A stretch of 7,123 nucleotides of DNA from the NCBI GenBank assembly GCA_002435985.1, contig DIXD01000094.1, positions 1 to 7,123 of the forward strand. The letters run 5' to 3'. Every line of letters begins with the position of its first letter. Within the stretch, counting starts at the first letter, position 1. This DNA is from Spirochaetaceae bacterium UBA6089. Its GTDB lineage: Bacteria > Spirochaetota > Spirochaetia > Treponematales > Rectinemataceae. The translations under genes were made by a program, and so were the position numbers. Below are positions 1 to 6,534 of the stretch, in pieces. The notes beneath the pieces are model-generated. The model saw only the letters and a program-made list of their open reading frames with translations. It had not been told where the DNA came from and ran no database searches.

Positions 1-876
1 GCGACCAATCCCGAATTCGGCGTGGTCGCACAGGCCGCTGCTCAAGTAAAGGCCGCCATCGATGCGACAATCGAACTCGGCGGCCAGGGCTACGTGTTTT
101 GGGGCGGCCGCGAAGGCTACATGACCCTCCTCAACACCGATCTCAAACGCGAAAAGGACCACCTTGCCCGCTTTTTAACCATGGCCCGCGATTACGGCCG
201 CACTCACGGCTTCAAGGGCATGTTCTATATCGAACCCAAGCCCATGGAGCCCACCAAGCACCAGTACGACTTCGATGTCGAGACCGTCGCCGGATTCCTG
301 CGCGCATACGGACTTGAAAAGGACTTCCGCGTCAATATCGAGGCAAACCATGCCGAGCTCGCGGGCCACGATTTCCAGCACGAGCTCGAGACCGCCGCAG
401 CGCTCGGCATTTTCGGTTCGGTCGACGCAAACCGCGGCGACCCCCGCAACGGCTGGGATACCGACCAGTTCCCGATCAACGCATACGACACGACCCTCGC
501 CATGCTCGCGATCCTGCGTGCGGGCGGATTCACCACGGGCGGCCTCAACTTCGACGCCAAGATCCGCCGCAACTCCGTCGACCCAGCAGACCTCTTCGAA
601 GCCCACATCGGCGGTATGGACGCCTTCGCCGCGGGCCTTCTTGCCGCGCAGCGCATCATCGAAGACGGCAAACTCGGCGCCTTCGTGCAACAGCGCTACG
701 CCTCATTCGATGCCGGCGACGGAGGGCGCTTCGCTGCGGGCGGCATGAACTTCGAGGAGCTCGCGGCCCTCGCCTCCGCCCCCGGAGCCCCGGACGCCGA
801 CAGCGTCGGCCGCACCTCCGGCAAGCAGGAGCGCCTCGAAAACCTCATCATGCAGTACGTTCTGGGGGTGGAGTGA
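1..876 (+). CDS. xylA: Xylose isomerase, 5'-truncated by window edge
   Basis: Converts D-xylose to D-xylulose in the cytoplasm, the first step of the bacterial isomerase pathway, using two divalent metal ions in a TIM barrel. The reading frame is open from base 1, giving 291 residues. The family is about 440 residues, so roughly 150 N-terminal residues lie outside the window. Diagnostic motifs visible are FWGGREGY followed by LLNTD, YIEPKP, EANHAELAGH, DANRGD, GWDTDQFP and GGLNFDAK. The seven acidic/His metal ligands known for the family are all present (in this fragment E78, E114, H117, D142, D153, D155 and D187), so the visible part looks intact and active. The GTG at 22 is an internal valine codon, not the start. 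The next gene is 84 bases away and is probably separately promoted. Identification is secure. Confidence 0.96.
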   Translation, partial: ATNPEFGVVAQAAAQVKAAIDATIELGGQGYVFWGGREGYMTLLNTDLKREKDHLARFLTMARDYGRTHGFKGMFYIEPKPMEPTKHQYDFDVETVAGFLRAYGLEKDFRVNIEANHAELAGHDFQHELETAAALGIFGSVDANRGDPRNGWDTDQFPINAYDTTLAMLAILRAGGFTTGGLNFDAKIRRNSVDPADLFEAHIGGMDAFAAGLLAAQRIIEDGKLGAFVQQRYASFDAGDGGRFAAGGMNFEELAALASAPGAPDADSVGRTSGKQERLENLIMQYVLGVE

Positions 877-891
877 AGAAGCAAAGGAGCG

Positions 892-919
892 TTGAGACCT
901 GGTTATGGAATATTATCAT
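892..919 (+). promoter_or_regulatory. Possible sigma70-type promoter for the oxidoreductase gene
   Basis: The gap after xylA is markedly richer in A/T than the coding DNA around it. It holds TTGAGA (892-897), a 16-base spacer and TATCAT (914-919). A second reading uses TATAAA (922-927) with a poor -35. Transcription would start around 925-935, just upstream of the strong AAGGAGG at 946-952. A small inverted repeat, AATTG and CAATT ten bases apart, lies between promoter and ribosome binding site and could be an operator, but arms this short can arise by chance. No terminator for xylA is visible, so read-through remains possible. Confidence 0.35.
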
Positions 920-960
920 GTTATAAATTGAATTAGATAGCAATTAAGGAGGCCTGAAAA

Positions 961-2133
961 ATGATAGAAGGAAGTGCGAACACGAAAGTAGTAAGCAAAT
1001 TGAGATACGGCATGGTGGGTGGCGGAAAAGGCGCCTTTATCGGCGATGTCCACCGGAAGTCGATTGCGCTCGATGGGCTCGCGGAGCTCGTCGCGGGATC
1101 CTTTTCGCAGAATTTTGAGAATACGCTGGAAACCGGAGCGAGCCTTGGGCTTTCGCGCGATCGGCTCTATGCCACCTACGAGGAGATGGCCGAAAAAGAG
1201 GCCGCACGCCCCGACGGTATCGATTTTGTATCGATCGTGACACCGAACGCACTGCACTATCCAGTCGCCAAGGCTTTCCTCAACGCGGGCATCCATGTCG
1301 TCTGCGACAAACCCCTCACCTTCGAGGAAGCCGAGGCCAAGGAGCTGGGCGAGCTGGCGAAGAAGAAGGTCCTGCTCTTCGGAGTGACCTATACCTATAC
1401 GGGCTATCCTGCAGTCAAGCATGCGCGGGAGATGGTCCGTCGCGGCGACATCGGCGAGATCCGCTTTGTCAACGCCGAGTATCCTCAGGAGTGGCTTGCG
1501 ACGCCCTCTGAGCGTGAAGGTTCCAAACAGGCTTCATGGCGGACAAATCCCGCGCTGGCTGGCAAGTCGAACTGTGTCGGCGACATCGGCAGCCATGTCG
1601 AAAACATGGTTTCCTACGTGACGGGCCTCAAGATCAAATCGCTCTGCGCGCGCCTCGACACCTTCGTCGAGGGAAGACTGCTCGACGACAATGCGACCAT
1701 CATGGTCGAGTACGAGGGTGGTGCAAAGGGACTGTATTGGGCGAGCCAGATTGCGATCGGCTACGACAATGGTCTTCGCTTTAGGATCTTTGGCTCCAAG
1801 GGAACGATCCAGTGGTCGCAGGAGAACCCGAACTATCTCGTGGTCTCGAAGCTGGGCCAGCCGACAGTGACGCTCTCGCGGGGTAGGGACGGCTTTTATC
1901 CCCATGCTCAGTCATTTTCACGCATACCGTCCGGCCATCCCGAGGGCTATTTCGAGGCCTTTGCAAATCTTTACAAAACCTATATTTCTGCCCTCATCAA
2001 ACTGAAATCGGGCGGGAATCTCACCCAAGACGACCTCGATTTCCCCACGGCGGAGGATGGGGCAAAGGGCGTGCGCTTTATCGCAAAGTGCGTCGAGAGC
2101 TCGAAAAAAGGCGCCGTGTGGGTCGAGTTTTGA
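961..2133 (+). CDS. Gfo/Idh/MocA family NAD(P)-dependent oxidoreductase
   Basis: A 390-residue cytoplasmic dehydrogenase of the family that oxidises or reduces sugars, inositols and their derivatives. The N-terminal Rossmann fold shows the dinucleotide-binding glycines in YGMVGGGKGAFIGDVHR (about residues 16-32) and the nucleotide-proximal stretch SIVTPNALHYP. CDKP at 115-118 supplies the conserved active-site lysine. The C-terminal alpha/beta half carries GDIGSHVENM (207-216), matching the family's Asp/His catalytic pair (D208, H212). Length is normal for the family. The start is fixed by a perfect AAGGAGG at 946-952, eight bases before ATG. The gene is followed after 27 bases by a sugar-phosphate isomerase/epimerase start with its own strong Shine-Dalgarno, a common partnership in carbohydrate catabolic operons. 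The substrate cannot be read from the sequence; a sugar or polyol is the family-based guess. Confidence 0.9.
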   Translation: MIEGSANTKVVSKLRYGMVGGGKGAFIGDVHRKSIALDGLAELVAGSFSQNFENTLETGASLGLSRDRLYATYEEMAEKEAARPDGIDFVSIVTPNALHYPVAKAFLNAGIHVVCDKPLTFEEAEAKELGELAKKKVLLFGVTYTYTGYPAVKHAREMVRRGDIGEIRFVNAEYPQEWLATPSEREGSKQASWRTNPALAGKSNCVGDIGSHVENMVSYVTGLKIKSLCARLDTFVEGRLLDDNATIMVEYEGGAKGLYWASQIAIGYDNGLRFRIFGSKGTIQWSQENPNYLVVSKLGQPTVTLSRGRDGFYPHAQSFSRIPSGHPEGYFEAFANLYKTYISALIKLKSGGNLTQDDLDFPTAEDGAKGVRFIAKCVESSKKGAVWVEF

Positions 2134-2160
2134 ACAAAAAAAGAAAGAAGGAGGCATACT

Positions 2161-2289
2161 ATGGCACGACCAGTGACGATTTTTTCCGGGCAGTGGGCTG
2201 ATCTACCCTTCGATCAGTTCTGCGCAAAAGTATCGTCATTCGGGTACGATGGGGTGGAGATCGCGTGCTGGGGCGGCTTTTTATTTTAA
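2161..2289 (+). pseudogene. Truncated sugar-phosphate isomerase/epimerase (5' remnant)
   Basis: A 42-codon reading frame begins at ATG 2161 behind AAGGAGG (2148-2154, six bases upstream). Its first 38 or so residues read like the first strand and helix of AP endonuclease family 2 / xylose-isomerase-like TIM barrels: VTIFSGQWADLPFDQFC, then FGYDGVEIACWG. Full members are roughly 250-350 residues, with the barrel continuing straight after CWG. Here the sequence turns to GFLF and a TAA stop within a T-rich stretch. None of the other forward frames beyond the stop resumes recognisable isomerase sequence, and 11 bases later a promoter for an unrelated gene begins. This argues for a deletion or rearrangement near 2270-2280, not a single frameshift. 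The translation signals are intact, so a 42-residue peptide may still be made, but no enzyme activity is expected. Confidence 0.72.
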
Positions 2290-2299
2290 CAGCCCCGTC

Positions 2300-2328
2300 T
2301 TGCGTAGAGCGCTGCCGCACACTATGCT
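2300..2328 (+). promoter_or_regulatory. Sigma70-type promoter for the SCP2-like/aminotransferase unit
   Basis: TTGCGT (2300-2305) and TATGCT (2323-2328) are separated by exactly 17 bases. Each hexamer matches the consensus at four of six positions. Transcription would begin near 2335, giving a leader of only about 10-12 bases before ATG 2347, with at most a weak AGGT as ribosome binding site. The position, immediately after the broken isomerase frame, makes sense if the downstream pair needs its own start of transcription. Assigned by eye. Confidence 0.5.
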
Positions 2329-2346
2329 GGGCTGCAGGTATACACG

Positions 2347-3171
2347 ATGAAAACGAAGTTCATGCAGCTCTCCACGGAAGAAAAAAGAGTATTGGCGCGG
2401 CTCAAGGCCTCGTTGGCTCTGCATATGGTCGAGGAGGCCAGCGCTGCCGACGCTGGGCTGCAGAAAATATGCCCTTCGGGCGGTGTTTCGATGAAGCTCG
2501 GCATTCGTGGGGCCGGGCCTGCCCTGGGCCTGCAGGTGCCGAAGATATCGCAGATTTTGCCGGCACCTCCGAGGCGGCCATCGTTGCTGCTCTTTTTCCC
2601 CAACACGGAGGCCGCGGTCCGCGTCTTCTCAGGAGCAAAGGGCGCAGTGATTCCGGTTCCGCTGGGCGCAGGCGCGTTTTCGGCGCTGGCTTTTTTCAGG
2701 AAGGCTTCAAGCCGCGCGACGGAGCTCCTGCGCGCCCCGGATACGGCGGAAGCGACAAGAGCGCGCCTTCTACTCGCCGCGACGCTGTACGGGCTGGAGG
2801 CCATCGCCGGCGAATCATACCTGGAACGCCGGATGCAGATAGTCCCCGACGGTGTGGTCGGCGTGCGGGCGGGAGAGATCGCATTCCGGGTCGCCAAAAA
2901 GGGCCGGACAATTCATGTCCAGAGAGATGCGCAGCCCGGAGATGCGTTACCCGAAGATGCGCCGCCCGCCGCTGCAACCGGTTCACCGCACCTCGACGCG
3001 CTGCTGTCCTTTGCAGGGTATCGGAGCGCGATCGACGTACTGTCCGGAAAGAGGCAGGCGGTCGTCGCGCTGGGCTCGGGCGAAGTGCACATAGAAGGGC
3101 TCTTGCCGCTGGTCCAGGGCTTGTTTGCGGTGCTGGACAGGCTTTCGTGGTATTTGGGAGTTGAGGTATGA
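2347..3171 (+). CDS. SCP2 sterol-carrier-like protein of unknown function
   Basis: A 274-residue soluble protein with no signal peptide or clear membrane segment. The C-terminal part (about 160-270) resembles SCP2-type lipid-binding folds. A stretch with DGVVGVRAGEIAFRVAKKGR is followed by PHLDALLSFAGYRSAIDVLSG, matching the family's habit of an aspartate-led helix plus a loss-of-gain 'SG' turn. Then SGEVHIEGLLPLV and a final hydrophobic helix ending in WYLGVEV. The N-terminal half is less clear, but LLLFFPNTEAAVRVFSG followed by PVPLG could be part of the same lipid-binding architecture. A proline/alanine-rich DAxPx triplicate (residues 194-208) sits inside the C-terminal half. The stop overlaps the aminotransferase start as ATGA, so the two are translationally coupled and likely function together. 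The start at 2347 has a weak ribosome binding site; Met6 (2362) is an alternative. The lipid-carrier assignment is by pattern memory, and the ligand is unknown. Confidence 0.6.
   Translation: MKTKFMQLSTEEKRVLARLKASLALHMVEEASAADAGLQKICPSGGVSMKLGIRGAGPALGLQVPKISQILPAPPRRPSLLLFFPNTEAAVRVFSGAKGAVIPVPLGAGAFSALAFFRKASSRATELLRAPDTAEATRARLLLAATLYGLEAIAGESYLERRMQIVPDGVVGVRAGEIAFRVAKKGRTIHVQRDAQPGDALPEDAPPAAATGSPHLDALLSFAGYRSAIDVLSGKRQAVVALGSGEVHIEGLLPLVQGLFAVLDRLSWYLGVEV
2924..2968 (+). repeat. Three tandem copies of a 15-base unit inside the SCP2-like gene
   Basis: Three adjacent 15-base units, GAGATGCGCAGCCCG, GAGATGCGTTACCCG and AAGATGCGCCGCCCG, occupy 2924-2938, 2939-2953 and 2954-2968. GATGCG and CCG are kept in all three. 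Because 15 is a multiple of three the frame is preserved, encoding DAQPG, DALPE and DAPPA (residues 194-208). This looks like a small in-frame minisatellite forming a flexible, acidic, proline-rich loop or linker. Copy number could vary between strains by slippage without breaking the gene. Confidence 0.85.
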
Positions 3172-4487
3172 ACGAGATGACTGATGAAACATCTGGTGCT
3201 GCGGGCAGTCCATCATCCAGTGGTCGGAGCGCCGGCGCCCAGGACTCGCGGTTTGCGGCTTCGATGGCATACTTCGAGCGCGCCGCCAGAGTGATTCCCG
3301 GCGGCATCTATGGGTCCAAGAGCCCCGGCTTTCTCGTGCCGGGCCATTTCCCCTATTATCTTTCGCGCGCACGTGGAAGCAGAATATACGACGCGGACGG
3401 CAATGAATTCATCGACTATCTCTGCGGTTACGGCAGCCAGATCGTGGGCTACGGCAATCCGGCGGTCGACGGTCCTGCCCTCGAACAGGCGCGGAAAGGA
3501 GACCTCCTCAACCAGCCGCACCCCGCCATGGTGGAGCTGGCCGAGCGCCTCGTGGGCCTAGTGGACGGCATGGACTGGGCGGTGTTTGTTAAAAACGGCA
3601 CCGACGCGACAACGCTCGCCACCTCGATCGCCCGCGCCGATACCGGGAAGCAGGTGATCATCGCCGCGGAAGGGGCCTACCACGGTGCGGCGAACTGGTG
3701 CTCGACCAATGTGTTCCCCGTGTTCCTGCAGGCGGAGCAGCGCGATGTCCGCTTCTTCCCCTACAACGACGTTCAGGCGCTCGAAGCGCTTTTTGAGGCC
3801 GAGCGGGGCAACATAGCCTGCCTCATCCTCACGCCCTATCATCATCCCACCTACAAGCCCCAGCAACTTCCAACACCGGAATTCACGGCGGCCGTGGAGC
3901 GATTGTGTCGGGCAGAAGGCGCATATTTCATCGTGGACGACATCAGGGCTAATTTCAGACTCGACATGCACGGCAGCCACAAGTTCTTCAGCGTCCATCC
4001 CGATCTGATCACGATGGGGAAAGCCCTTGCCAACGGCTATCCGATTTCGGTCCTTCTCGGTACGGACGGGCTCAGGAAAACCGCCTCGAGCTTCTTCATC
4101 ACGGGGACCTACTGGATGAGCGCCGTGCCCATGATCGCTGCGCTGGCGACACTCGACGAGATGGAGCGCATGGGCGGCACGGCCCGCCTCGCTGAGCTTG
4201 GGCGGGTGCTGAAAGACGGACTTGAGTCGCTAGGGCTCGAGGCCGGCTTTCGCGCACGCGTCTCGGGGCCGCCTGCGATTCCCTACCTCACCTTCGATGA
4301 GGATCCGGACCTGTACCTGAACCAGCGGTTCTGCGCGGCGATGGCAGACCGAGGAGTGTTCATGCATCCCCACCACAACTGGTTCATTTCCCTCGCCCAC
4401 AGCGAAGAAGATATCGCCCGGACTCTGGAGGCAGCCCGGAGTGCCTTCGCGGAGCTGAGTTCGTCCCTAGCCACCGAGCGTCCTTAA
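3168..4487 (+). CDS. Class III PLP-dependent aminotransferase, GSA-aminomutase-like
   Basis: A 439-residue cytoplasmic pyridoxal-phosphate enzyme of fold type I, class III, closest in style to glutamate-1-semialdehyde aminomutase relatives. After a low-complexity Ser/Gly/Ala-rich tail (1-28) come RVIPGGIYGS, the YDADGNEFIDYLCGYG beta-strand motif and the cofactor phosphate loop NGTDATTLA (143-151, where SGTEA is usual). Then follow EGAYHGAANWC, FIVDDIRANFR with D257 for the PLP ring nitrogen, and ITMGKALANGYP with K285 as the Schiff-base lysine. The C-terminal domain ends in HHNWFISLAHSEEDI. DDIRANFR instead of the usual DEVxxxFR and NGTDA instead of SGTEA suggest a subfamily other than true HemL, so I give no symbol. 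The start overlaps the preceding stop (ATGA) with GGGAG seven bases upstream, indicating coupling to the SCP2-like gene. The last 21 bases overlap the convergent DUF819 gene. Substrate unknown. Confidence 0.88.
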   Translation: MNEMTDETSGAAGSPSSSGRSAGAQDSRFAASMAYFERAARVIPGGIYGSKSPGFLVPGHFPYYLSRARGSRIYDADGNEFIDYLCGYGSQIVGYGNPAVDGPALEQARKGDLLNQPHPAMVELAERLVGLVDGMDWAVFVKNGTDATTLATSIARADTGKQVIIAAEGAYHGAANWCSTNVFPVFLQAEQRDVRFFPYNDVQALEALFEAERGNIACLILTPYHHPTYKPQQLPTPEFTAAVERLCRAEGAYFIVDDIRANFRLDMHGSHKFFSVHPDLITMGKALANGYPISVLLGTDGLRKTASSFFITGTYWMSAVPMIAALATLDEMERMGGTARLAELGRVLKDGLESLGLEAGFRARVSGPPAIPYLTFDEDPDLYLNQRFCAAMADRGVFMHPHHNWFISLAHSEEDIARTLEAARSAFAELSSSLATERP

Positions 4488-5615
4488 TATCTGCGCGAGG
4501 GCTATTCCCAGATAGTTTCCTACCGCGTACCCGATGATGCCCGTCGTAATGCCGGGCAGAATCAGCTTTCGAGCTTTCAGGGAGACGGCGGCAAGTCCCA
4601 CGAACGGCGGCGAGCAGATCGCAGAGACCGACACGATGAGCATCGTGTCGACATCGATCTTAAAGAGGGCGCAGAGCCCGGCGTGCAGAAGTAACGAACC
4701 GAACAGCACAGTCGCCACATAGATGAAGTAGATGCCCGCATTGTTGAATATCTGCGCGATGTTGCCCATCGCCCCCACGGCCACCGCAAACACGTACAGG
4801 AAATATTCGCCCGTCGCGAACGTCATAGGAAGGGCCCGAATCGTCGGCACGAATGAGGCGGCGAGCGCGAGGCTCGTGATGAGGAGGATCGTCACCATCG
4901 TCTGGAACTCCGTAGGTACAAGCATGGAGAGCCCCTGCGATACTCCTACGATGGCTGCCGCCAAGCCAAATCCTGCCAGTATTTTCTTCCACAGGCCCTT
5001 TTTAAAGTAGTCTGAAAACCCCATCGTAAAATTCAGGCTTGTCGACGATGCGACATCGCTGTCCCAGTTTTTGAGGGGCAGGACGTGTTTGAGAATCGGC
5101 TTGGCGATGCTCATCACCACGAGCAGATAGACTGCAGAGAGCATGATATCCGAGGTGTGCACCGCCAGGTAGACGTCTTGGTCGACATTGAGCGCCGTCT
5201 TTATAGCGGCAAGGTTCGGCGTGCCTCCGGTGTAGAGCCCGACGAGCATGCCGGCGACCTTGGAGGATTCGGAGCTTGTTGTCCTGAAGAACGCGTACGC
5301 GATGCCGCTGACCACGCTCACGGAGAGGGCGGCGAGGACGAATGCCAGGATCGCGCTGCCCGACAGTTTTTTCCACTGCGCGATATCCACTGAGAAAAGC
5401 AGGAGCGGAATCGAAATCGCGACTGCGACGCTGGACAGCGCGTCGAGCAGCCCTGTCGCCGACTGCGGCAGGATGCCGATGTTCCCGATCAGGAGTCCTA
5501 CGATGTAGCATACGATTAGAGTGCTCCACTTCGCCATGAAGGCAATGCGCTCCTTGAGGTACAGCAGCACGACGGGAAAAAGCACGACAAACAGAATCAA
5601 AAACACATCAGCCAT
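4467..5615 (-). CDS. DUF819 (YjcL-like) integral membrane protein
   Basis: A 382-residue, very hydrophobic protein with about ten membrane segments spread from residue 2 to 378. It matches the DUF819 family, whose best-known member is B. subtilis YjcL. Recognisable conserved spots are SIPLLLFSVDI (68-78), GLYTGGTPNLAAI (126-138), a charged central loop KNWDSD (182-187), PMTFATGEYFLYVFAVAVGAMG (263-284) and SAICSPPFVGLAAVSLKARK (331-350). Broken glycine/proline-rich motifs in paired positions recall secondary transporters, and a transport role is plausible, but no substrate is established for the family to my knowledge. Translation starts at ATG 5615 with an AGAGAGGG ribosome binding site just upstream. 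It lies 53 bases downstream of the short-chain dehydrogenase on the same strand and is probably co-transcribed with it. Its 3' end overlaps the aminotransferase tail-to-tail by 21 bases. Length is typical and the frame intact. Confidence 0.87.
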   Translation of the reverse strand: MADVFLILFVVLFPVVLLYLKERIAFMAKWSTLIVCYIVGLLIGNIGILPQSATGLLDALSSVAVAISIPLLLFSVDIAQWKKLSGSAILAFVLAALSVSVVSGIAYAFFRTTSSESSKVAGMLVGLYTGGTPNLAAIKTALNVDQDVYLAVHTSDIMLSAVYLLVVMSIAKPILKHVLPLKNWDSDVASSTSLNFTMGFSDYFKKGLWKKILAGFGLAAAIVGVSQGLSMLVPTEFQTMVTILLITSLALAASFVPTIRALPMTFATGEYFLYVFAVAVGAMGNIAQIFNNAGIYFIYVATVLFGSLLLHAGLCALFKIDVDTMLIVSVSAICSPPFVGLAAVSLKARKLILPGITTGIIGYAVGNYLGIALAQILRTLGG

Positions 5616-5631
5616 ATAAAAGCCCTCTCTT

Positions 5632-5648
5632 TCGCCTGGTCAAGGCGA
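5632..5648 (-). repeat. Hairpin in dehydrogenase-DUF819 gap
   Basis: Read on the minus strand, TCGCCT, a five-base loop and AGGCGA form a perfect six-base-pair stem. It lies immediately before the GA-rich ribosome binding site of the DUF819 gene. In the mRNA it could tune translation of the membrane protein or mark a processing site. It has no T-run and is not a terminator. Confidence 0.5.
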
Positions 5649-5650
5649 GG

Positions 5651-5665
5651 TTGCGCAAAGCGCAA
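5651..5665 (-). repeat. Perfect 15-base hairpin TTGCGC-TTT-GCGCAA
   Basis: This palindrome starts three bases after the dehydrogenase stop codon on the minus strand. It has six perfect base pairs, four of them G-C, around a three-base loop. Without a following T-tract it is unlikely to be an efficient intrinsic terminator. Together with the neighbouring hairpin it may protect the 3' end of the upstream message or allow partial attenuation between the two genes. A protein-binding site is the alternative. Confidence 0.55.
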
Positions 5666-5668
5666 TGT

Positions 5669-6496
5669 CTACAAGCCCCCGTGCCTCGAAATCGAGCGCA
5701 CGAAGAGCTTCGGAAAATGTCGTGCAAGAAAAACGCCGAGACGGGCCTTGAAGTCGAACGCGACCCGAATGTCGAGCGCGCCTGCCTCGAGTTTGTTCCA
5801 CACGATGTGCGCGGTTTCGGTCGGTTTCTGCCCTGCGCGTTGCAGAGGGTCGAGCTCCCCGTGGCGCGCCCCGTCTCCGGAGAGCGCGTTTTCCGAGATC
5901 ATTGTGTGCACGAAGCCCGGGTACACCATCGATACTTGGACATCGCTCCCGTATAGTTCAGCTCTGAGCGAACCGAAGAACCCCATGAGCGCATGCTTCG
6001 ATGCCGAATATGCCGTTCGCAAAGGCGCGCCCATGAGCCCAGCGACACTCGAAATGCAGACAATCATGCCTGAGCGGCGCTCGAGCATCTGCGGCAGCAC
6101 CGCGCGTGTCAGATCGACAGCCGAACCGAAGTTCGTCTCCATGATGAGATCGAAGACCTTGGGCGAGGTTTCCGCGAAGCGGGCGCGCTGGCTTACGCCT
6201 GCATTCAGCACAAGAATGTCGATTCGGCCGAAGATGCCAAGCGCTTTTTGTGCTGCCTGGCGTCGGACGTTTGGAGCTGCGAGGTCGAAGGGGAGAATGG
6301 CGTCGGCATGGAGGCGCGGCGCCCCGCTCAGGCGATGCTCGGCGCAGAGGGCAGCGGTCTCGTGGAGTGCGGTTTCGTTGCGCCCCGAGAGTATGAGCGT
6401 GGCGCCGCGCCGGGCTGCCTCGACCGCAAGCGCCCTTCCGATGCCCGAAGAGGCACCCGTGATCCATATCACGTTGTCTGCGAGTGTCTGCCGCAT
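5669..6496 (-). CDS. Short-chain dehydrogenase/reductase, NADP(H)-type
   Basis: A classical SDR of 275 residues from ATG 6496. It has the cofactor motif TGASSGIG (13-20), LSGRN with R39 after the second strand (favouring NADPH), NAG (98-100), the structural Asn in METNF (N122), catalytic S150 in ISSVAG, and Y163/K167 in YSASK. PGFV with a following T (193-198) closes the cofactor site. The C-terminal 40 residues are longer than the minimal fold and end in an amphipathic Lys/Arg/Phe-rich stretch, as in SDR7-like reductases of lipophilic substrates. The frame can be extended upstream to GTG 6520. However, a near-consensus promoter has its -10 at 6506-6511, downstream of that GTG, and neither start has a Shine-Dalgarno, so I chose the ATG. 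The DUF819 gene follows after 53 bases. The substrate is unknown. Confidence 0.88.
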   Translation of the reverse strand: MRQTLADNVIWITGASSGIGRALAVEAARRGATLILSGRNETALHETAALCAEHRLSGAPRLHADAILPFDLAAPNVRRQAAQKALGIFGRIDILVLNAGVSQRARFAETSPKVFDLIMETNFGSAVDLTRAVLPQMLERRSGMIVCISSVAGLMGAPLRTAYSASKHALMGFFGSLRAELYGSDVQVSMVYPGFVHTMISENALSGDGARHGELDPLQRAGQKPTETAHIVWNKLEAGALDIRVAFDFKARLGVFLARHFPKLFVRSISRHGGL

Positions 6497-6505
6497 GGTG
6501 ATGAC

Positions 6506-6534
6506 AGAATATGACGGCACAGTGGCGCGGTCAA
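6506..6534 (-). promoter_or_regulatory. Strong sigma70-type promoter for the dehydrogenase-DUF819 unit
   Basis: On the minus strand TTGACC (6534-6529) and TATTCT (6511-6506) are separated by exactly 17 bases and match the consensus at five of six positions each. The usual 6-8 base distance puts the transcript start near 6498-6500, only two to four bases before ATG 6496. The message would be nearly leaderless, which fits the absence of a Shine-Dalgarno. The divergent recombinase gene starts 40 bases away, so the two transcription starts may interfere. Assigned by eye. Confidence 0.6.

Noticed and set aside
916..1422. Minus-strand frame over the xylA-oxidoreductase gap
   Set aside because: It lies antisense to the well-supported oxidoreductase N-terminus and shows no family features.
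2103..2132. CTCGA/TCGAG stem followed by TTTT at the oxidoreductase 3' end, as a terminator
   Set aside because: Only five base pairs with a loop near 19 bases. It lies inside the coding sequence and is followed directly by the next gene's ribosome binding site.
2271..2295. GGGGC...GCCCC inverted repeat around the truncated isomerase stop, as a terminator or element end
   Set aside because: Five base pairs with a long A/T loop and no T-tract after the second arm. No matching copy was seen elsewhere in the window.
2265..3164. Long forward frame of about 299 residues overlapping the SCP2-like gene
   Set aside because: Arg/Cys/Gly-rich composition typical of a shifted frame in GC-rich DNA. The 2347-3171 frame has family-like features and a coupled ATGA junction instead.
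5610..5644. TTGACC before the DUF819 gene as a separate promoter
   Set aside because: The -10 at proper spacing is poor (TTTTAT or TTTATA), and transcription would begin inside the coding sequence beyond the ATG.
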